Below are positions 23,430-64,000 of a stretch of 64,000 nt of DNA, in pieces. A model generated the notes under the pieces. It ran no database searches and had not been told where the DNA came from. It was given only the letters and a program-made list of their open reading frames with translations. Within the stretch, counting starts at the first letter, position 1. Every line of letters starts with the position of its first letter. This DNA is from Eulemur rufifrons. Lineage: Eukaryota; Chordata; Mammalia; Primates; Lemuridae. The stretch is from positions 47,316,001 through 47,380,000 of the forward strand of contig NC_090990.1 in assembly GCF_041146395.1 (NCBI RefSeq), written 5' to 3'. A program made the position numbers and the translations under genes.

Positions 23430-24985
23430 ATTCCTAAAATGAAATATAGTTATAAAATATTGCTTAAAGAAGCCCATCTCCCAATTTTTCATAAGCTACA
23501 CATATAATCATGCCATTTTAAGTATCATGAAAATTATTACTTCTTTATGTAATTTGGAGATGGATTATTTTTAAAAGGGCACAATTTTATAATCATTGTA
23601 TCTTTTTAAAAAGAGAAAATCCTTATTTGGCAAAAAAGTAACAACAGGAAAAAAGTCAACAAAGTATAGTAATCACAGTTCTACTCCCATATTTTCCTGT
23701 AGTATCTAACTTCTTTTATTTCCCTGAGGACACCCTTATACTAGAAAATTCTTAATCTCTTACTTAAACAAAATAATGCATCCTTCTTGCTTCAACAGCT
23801 CCCACTGGTAATACATTACTAGCAGAGTACTATGATCATCTTCATAAACTAAGAAACTCAGTAATCTTGACATCTATATCACAATTTATTAATGTCTCTT
23901 AACAGGTTAAAATACTTTATAGGAGTTCCTTATAAGCTGTATATATAACATAAGGTTATGCCAAATTCTAATCTGAAATCAATTCATTTTGATGAAAAAT
24001 ATTAAAGCCCAAAGCAGTATTCACACTCACTAAATGTTAAATAGGAATAACTCCAATCTTTTTGATGATCTTAGCCAGTTCTATTATTCTCTAGAAATAA
24101 AATGCTTATTCACGAGAGAATGGTTCTTCCGTGTACAATTAATGGATCATTTTTTTAAAAGCTTTTGCCTACAATATTATTTTCACTAAAAATGTCTGAG
24201 TATCAACTCTATAATACAGTGTTTAGATACAGTCCAAACTAAAGGCATTGAAATATATTAAATAATCTCTCAAGACCGTTCTCAAATTAATATGCTATAA
24301 TTTATTCTTACGCTTGAAAATTTACTCCCAGAATAGAAACTAATTATAGTTTTGGACTATCAGTTACCTTACCAATACTAACCACTTCAAGTGACAAAGC
24401 ATTCAATCATAAAAATCAAAAGCAAACTCAAATAAACAAGGTATCTCAAGCTACTAACACATGTTTACGTAATTTCCACAAACTCAAAAAGCAAAAGCAT
24501 ACTAACTTATAATTTATAAAATCCCCTTAAATCTTTCGTTTATTAACTTTTCCATGTCCTCCAGGAGGAGATGATACATTAAGACTGGACACATCCTTAA
24601 AAGAAAACAATGGGCTACCTTATTTAGCAAGATATCTTCTCAGTTGGTATGAGCTCTCTCTACTCAAATCCCATTCAAGTTCTGTAACATGTTTAGATTG
24701 TCTATATTGGTCCTATTTTCCATTAATTCACAGACATGATACTCTAGAATGCTGTTTATATCAAGTGTTATGCTTGGTGAATTGTAAGAAACTAAAAAAT
24801 TATTAAACAAAAATAAATAATGATGTCAATTTTGAGGCCAATATAAGAAAGGTGTTCTTGCCTGCTTTAATAAAAATATAGCAAACAATTACCTAGCAAT
24901 GAGAAATTTTACTTTTATTCATACAGTATATAATTATGAATATTGGATGTCATATCATCCCGAAAAATGAAGAATGTAAAAAATA
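23430..24985. other. DOCK7 intron, nothing recognised
   Basis: AT-rich unique sequence without visible exons, repeats of known family or control motifs. Confidence 0.4.
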
Positions 24986-24989
24986 CGAA

Positions 24990-25155
24990 AACCTGGGTTC
25001 ACGTCCAAATAAGTCTCTTAATCTCAGCCTTTTCTCATCTATAAGTGGAGAGAATACTGCTAGAATTATATAATTTATAAGATTTCTGTGAGACTGAATA
25101 AACTAATTTAAATGAAAACAATTTATATACTACAAAGCATTAAATAAATGTTATC
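24990..25155 (+). repeat. MIR SINE fragment beside mariner copy 1
   Basis: tgggttcacgtccaaataag, ttctcatctataagtggaga and ttctgtgagactgaataaac are MIR-like. Confidence 0.6.
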
Positions 25156-25244
25156 AACACATCATCATGAAATTTCAGAACACCACGGAGTAAAAAAATT
25201 AATCAAAAAAACCTTCAGAAGAAAAAGAAAATATTACATTATTA

Positions 25245-26516
25245 AGTATGAAATGTCTGATTTCCTTAAGTACTAAATTTGACAGTTGATATCTCTGACA
25301 TTTTACTTTGACACTTCTTGGGGTTTTATTATTATTATTATTATGAAGGTAGATCCAGATTCTCTCAAACACATTTTGGCTTGTGATTAATCTTTCACAT
25401 TTTTTTTAAGAGCAATTTTTGTGAAACCATGAGTAAGTCAAACATTCACGTTGTTTTCAAACATGAGTTCCATCATGGAACCAATGCAGCACAGACAGCT
25501 CAAAATATCAACACAGTGTTTGGGAAGGATGTGGCTAAGAAACACATGGTACGTTGATGGTTTGAAAAGTTCCATTCTGATGATTTCAATCTCGAAAACG
25601 AGCCACATGGGCGACCTGAGACCAAGGTGGATAATGATGAGCTGAAAGCTATAGTAGAAGCAAATCCATCTCAACCTACATGTGAATTAGCAGCAAGGTT
25701 TGACATTATTATTACAACAATATGGGACCATGGGAAACAAATCAGCAACGTAAAGACGCTGGACAGATGGGTTCCGCATAAATTAAACAAGCATCAGAAA
25801 AGAAATGGTCTCCAAGCTTGCCTTTCTTTACTGTAACAACATAAAGGGGAACCATTTCTACACAGTATTGTCACATGTGATGAAAAATGGATTCTTTTTG
25901 AGAATCACAAGTGTTCAGCACAACGGCTGGGTAAAGATGAAGTGCCGAAACACAGTCCAAAACCAAATATTCATCAAGAAAAGCTAATGGTGTCTGTTTG
26001 GTGGTCCAGCACTGGTATTATCCGCTACAGCTTCATGAAACCTGGTCAGTCAATTACAGGAGATATCTACAAAAAACCAACTGGACAAAATTATGAGGAT
26101 ACATGCAATTAAGCAGCCGAGATTGGTCAACAGAGACAGGCCAATCCTCTTGCAAGACAATGCTCGACCACATATTGCAAAAAACCCTCCTCATTTTGCT
26201 ACAGAAGCTGGATTTGGAAACTCTCTGTCACCCACCATATTCACCAGACCTTGCACCAACTGACTACCACTCCTTCCAGATTTTGGACCACTTATTACAA
26301 GGGAAAATATTCAATTCTCAACAAGCTGTGGAAAACACCTTTCACGATTTCATCACCACTCTCTCTCCAGGCTTCTTCACTGCTGGCATAAGCAAGCTAC
26401 CATTAAGATGGCAGAACTGTGTTGATAGTTTAGGTGCTTACTTTGATTAATTGTACTGCTTCTTGTTTGAGATATAATAAACTATACTTTTCATTTGAAA
26501 TCGGATGTCTCATATT
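25245..26516 (+). mobile_element. Mariner transposon copy 1, full length, decayed
   Basis: 1272 bp flanked by TA on both sides (25243-25244, 26517-26518). Terminal repeats begin AGTATGAAATGTC on the left and AATATGAGACATC on the reversed right. The transposase starts at ATG 25429 (MSKSNIHVVFKHEF) and ends near 26450 (RWQNCVDSLGAYFD). Mariner marks include WFEKFHSDDFNLENE, CDEKWI (first catalytic D near 25879), QDNARPH and YSPDLAPTDYH, consistent with a D,D34D triad. A TGA in the CGT TGA TGG context (25555-25557) and later frameshifts kill it. An ATT repeat lies in the 5' non-coding part. Confidence 0.93.
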
Positions 26517-26574
26517 TAATGAACTAATAAGACACAACGATTAGCAATCAGTATCATATTGGATTCCTCAAAAT

Positions 26575-27220
26575 CACCACTTAAAGACAGAAAACAGTAG
26601 TCATATTTTCAAAATTCTGACAGGAAATGATTTACAACTTAGAATTTTATATCCAATAAAACTATCTATTTGGGAGTAAAAATAAAATAAAGTTACTGTC
26701 ATACATAAAAAGTCTCAAGAAAATTTACCTTCCATACATTCTGTTTAAGGAAGATACTGAATGCTGTCAGTGAAATCAGTAAACTAAGAAAAATACATGG
26801 GAAATAAGGACTCTGTTGCAAAAAAATGCAAAGAGAATTTCCAGGATAATGGTAAATAGGATACAAGATGACAACTGTATAGTAACCCTAAAAAGCCTAC
26901 TTTGCAAAGAAGTTGCAAAGGGGGAAACAATTGATTATCTAATGTATTTCACTGTCCTGCAAAAAAAGTCCTTATAGAGAGTTTTAGTAATAACACTAAA
27001 AATGAGCCAAATGATGTGGAAAATGAGTCAAATCATGTAGAGTCTTATAGACTATAATAAAAAATTAATTATTTTTCTACTTAGAAGCCACTGGAGGGTT
27101 TTAGACAAAGGAATGAATGATCTGATTTATAACTTTTAAAGATCTCTCTGGCTGTAATGTTGAGAACTGACTGAGATAGGAGCAGAAATAGATGACGAAA
27201 TTAGAAAGGTATAGCAAAAT
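26575..27220 (+). repeat. Old LINE-derived sequence
   Basis: Text such as cttagaattttatatccaat and gtctcaagaaaatttacctt resembles HAL1/L1-type sequence. The part after 26945 (gatctctctggctgtaatgt) resembles another old dispersed repeat. Confidence 0.45.
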
Positions 27221-27230
27221 TTGAGATCAG

Positions 27231-27540
27231 CAGTTATCCAGTTTGGTAGCCTCTAGCCCCATGTGGCTTTTAAGCATTTGAAATGTGGCTTATCTGAGCT
27301 GTAATATACTTTCAGTATAAAATACACACCAGACTTTGAAGATTTATAGGAGAGAAAAAGTAAAATATTTCAACTAATATTTTATATTTATTATGTATTG
27401 AAATATTTTAGATATTTTGGGTTAAATAACATGATTAAAATTAACTTTACCTGTCTCTTTTTTTTAATGTAGAAACTGTAAAATTTTAAATTATTAATGT
27501 GGTTCTCATTATATTTCTATTTGACAGTCCTGATCTAGAT
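27231..27540 (-). mobile_element. Old hAT-like nonautonomous element, copy B
   Basis: Contains ccatgtggcttttaagcatt and ends near ctatttgacagtcc. Same family as the copy at 2729, in the opposite orientation. Confidence 0.5.
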
Positions 27541-28059
27541 GGTGACTTAAGACTAGAATTTTTAAAAGGTGGAAATGGTAAGAAGTATTGGATTCAGGGC
27601 ACATGTTGAAAGTAGAGCCTATATAACTTGTTGACTGAATAAATGTGAGAGGTAGGGAAAGGAATGAAACCATTATGATTCCAAAAATATCTTCCTCAGG
27701 AACTCAGTAAATGGTGGTGAAATATACTAAGATGAGGAAGTCTGGGATGAAATTTAAAGTTCTATTTTAGAATCTTATGTCTGAGCTGCCCTGTAGGACA
27801 TCTTAACAGACTTGTCAAGTCCTGGTCTCAATACTCACAGATAAAGAGATCATCATTCATAAGAAGTATATGCAAATGGTACCCCTGGAGTTGTATAGTG
27901 TTCATCCTAGAAAGTTAGACTGAACAACTTCACGTCAAGTATCCTTTAGGTGGTATATATTCAACAAATATTGTTGATTAATCGTTAGAACATAATTCAG
28001 GCATATAAATTTGATTCATGTGTAATGCTAGATTCTGCTACTAAAAATATTTCAGGAAA

Positions 28060-28290
28060 TATAGTAATTAGGAGTTCAAATGTTTTAACCTAGCAGCCCA
28101 GGAATCAAATCCTAGCACCACCACACTAAAGTATGATACTCAGCAAAATTTTTAACCTCTCTATCCCTTAGTTTACTCACCTCTAATATGAAAGTAGAAC
28201 TCGCATCACAAAATAAAGATTAAATAAGATAATGCATGTAAGGTAATTATTAATAACATTATACCAAGCACAAAGTAAAGGCAATACATG
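28060..28290 (+). repeat. MIR SINE near DOCK7 exon 14
   Basis: cccaggaatcaaatcctagc, ctctctatcccttagtttac and agataatgcatgtaaggtaa are MIR-like. Confidence 0.65.
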
Positions 28291-28434
28291 ACAGCTATTC
28301 ATAAAATTGTACAGTAAAAGATGGAATAAGTAACAAAGCTACATAAGATTTGTGGAGAGTTTCATTCTAGTTCTACTTTAATATTAGAATATATAGTATA
28401 TTATTTCAGAATTCTCCAAAATTAAAATCTCTTA

Positions 28435-62478
<34,044 letters not shown>

Positions 62479-62777
62479 TTAACATGTTTAGCCAGATGCG
62501 CTAAAGAAAACAAAAAGTGTTGGCCTTCTTAGACTCCTTTATGCTTTTGGTCATACTCTCTTTAACCTTCTTGATTAGACTTTGCCTATAATTCTCCCAT
62601 AAAAATAGTAAGAATAATAATAATAAAGTGTTATTGTACTTTACAGTTTACAAAATACTCATTGAAAGAATTCTTTTTTCTTTTTTATATCTTTGGAATT
62701 TTCATAGTTAAGTTTCTAAAGTAGTGCTTTTACTTTATTTGTTATTGTTGATTATCCTAGTAAAAACATATAACCTG

Positions 62778-63295
62778 ACTGTGGTAGGCTAAAAAATGGC
62801 CCTCCCAAAATTCTCCCCATCCTAATCCATAGCCCCTGTGCATGTTAACTTACATGGAAAAAAAATAAAAGAGTCTTTGCAGATGTGATTAAGGACCTTA
62901 AAATGGAGACATTATCCTGGATTATCTAGGCAGGTCGTAAATGCGATCACATATATCTTTATAAGGAAACAGAGGGAGATTTGGGCCATACACACAGGAC
63001 AGAAAGCCACATGAAGATGGAACTGAAAGAGATTTGAAGATTCTGGCCTTAAAGATGTAAGTGATGTAGCCATAAGTCAAGGAATGCCAAAAGCCACCAG
63101 AATCTGGAAAACGCAAGGAACTGATGCTCCCCTAGAACCTCTGAAGGGAGCACAGCCCTGTCAAAACCTTGATTTCAGTCCAGTTATACTGATTTCAGAC
63201 TTCTGGCCTCTAGCACTGTGGAGAATAAAGTTCTTTTGTTCTAAGCCACCAAGTTTGTGGTAATTTGCTACAGTAGCCACAGGAAACTAGTACAC
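62778..63295 (+). repeat. Solo MaLR LTR (MLT1-like)
   Basis: Runs from ctgtggtaggctaaaaaatg to ccacaggaaactagtaca, with the typical attctggccttaaagatg and aagccaccaagtttgtggta parts. It is non-coding. Confidence 0.75.
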
Positions 63296-63689
63296 AGACC
63301 TCATTAAAAGTATCCACTAGCAATAATAAAAGATTCACGGTAATCGTTAGCCAGGATGAAATTTTTAATAACATACTTCTTATCTAGTTCAAGAAAGAAA
63401 AAACATTCAGGCAAAACTACAAAGGATATATACCAAATGTGCAGTTGTAGACCAATGAAAGTAAGACCATGTTATTTCTCAGGATGTTCATCTAGAATAA
63501 AAACACTGAAACTTGCCGCTGTGTAGGTATATGTTATTAAGCGGAAGGCGCTTTAATCTATGCTGTTTTGGACTGAACAACTACAGCAACATTTTAAAGA
63601 TATTAAGTAAAATAATAAATGACTAATACATCTTAAATAGTCAAAAGACAGTAGTTAATATTATCATGATATGTTATCTCATTTAAACC

Positions 63690-63840
63690 TCTCCCAACCC
63701 CTGTAAATTAGAGGTAATTACCATTTCAATTCTACAAATAAAGGGATCCTTGTGCTCAAAGAAGTTAATCAAAGTCTGAAAATAAAGCCACAAAATGGTA
63801 GAACAGAAATTTGAAATTGAGTTTCTGAGCTCTAATATTT
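63690..63840 (-). repeat. MIR SINE fragment
   Basis: gtaattaccatttcaattct and gtagaacagaaatttgaaat read as a reversed, worn MIR. Confidence 0.5.
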
Positions 63841-64000
63841 GTGGTTTTTTCTCGCATAAGCATTCTATCTTACTTATCCTATCAAGTACAAACTACACTA
63901 TGATGTTCTTAACAAAGGGAAAGAAAGCAATCCAACAGGAAGAGAAATCATTCTTCAACCTTTGTTGCTGGAATAACTGAATGTCCATATGAAAAACAAA

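Noticed and set aside
25429..26450. A domesticated mariner transposase gene
   Set aside because: An in-frame TGA occurs about 43 codons in and frameshifts follow; terminal repeats and TA flanks show an ordinary decayed transposon.

Overview
The window is nuclear DNA from a primate, most likely a lemur. It is AT-rich and intron-rich, with GT-AG splice sites. It carries 7SL-derived Alu elements, MIR, L2, L1, MaLR and ERVL LTRs and old DNA transposons. The best taxonomic clue is the Alu at 22158-22511: its 'cgtggcgtcagcctagctc' segment and the extra 'tatatatttttagctgtcc' block in its second half are forms I associate with strepsirrhine, especially lemuriform, Alus. Short L1 3' tails near 15000 and 31900 also match the strepsirrhine L1 type. 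Genus cannot be fixed by reading alone.

Two protein-coding genes are present, one inside the other. ANGPTL3 lies on the + strand: seven coding exons between 6751 and 14584, then a long 3' UTR to about 15975. It encodes a liver-secreted lipase inhibitor of 455 residues. The protein has a signal peptide, the N-terminal lipase-inhibiting segment and coiled coil, an intact furin site, and a C-terminal fibrinogen-like domain. It ends five residues before the human protein because a serine codon has become TGA. Just upstream are an HNF1-like palindrome and a degenerate DR4 nuclear-receptor site.

DOCK7 lies on the - strand: twelve consecutive coding exons between 62385 and 28436. They encode about 513 residues from the N-terminal part of this Rac/Cdc42 exchange factor, about residue 49 to about 561 in human numbering, just before the DHR1/C2 domain. 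No DOCK7 exon was found from 28435 down to 1, so ANGPTL3 sits antisense within one large DOCK7 intron. The DOCK7 promoter and first exons lie beyond 64000 and the remaining exons lie before base 1.

The rest is intron filled with transposons. The notable ones are two near-full-length decayed mariner copies (25245-26516 and 60585-61816) whose terminal repeats differ from Hsmar1 and Hsmar2; a 38-bp 5S rRNA fragment with perfect 15-bp target duplications and no A-tail (46606-46643); a large L1 interrupted by an 834-bp DNA transposon (34070-38455); and about ten Alus or Alu monomers, many with clear target duplications.

I found no bacterial-type system, CRISPR array or undescribed multi-gene system. 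The best candidates for a second look are the mariner family, the tailless 5S retropseudogene, and the lineage-specific changes in ANGPTL3 coding sequence and 3' UTR.
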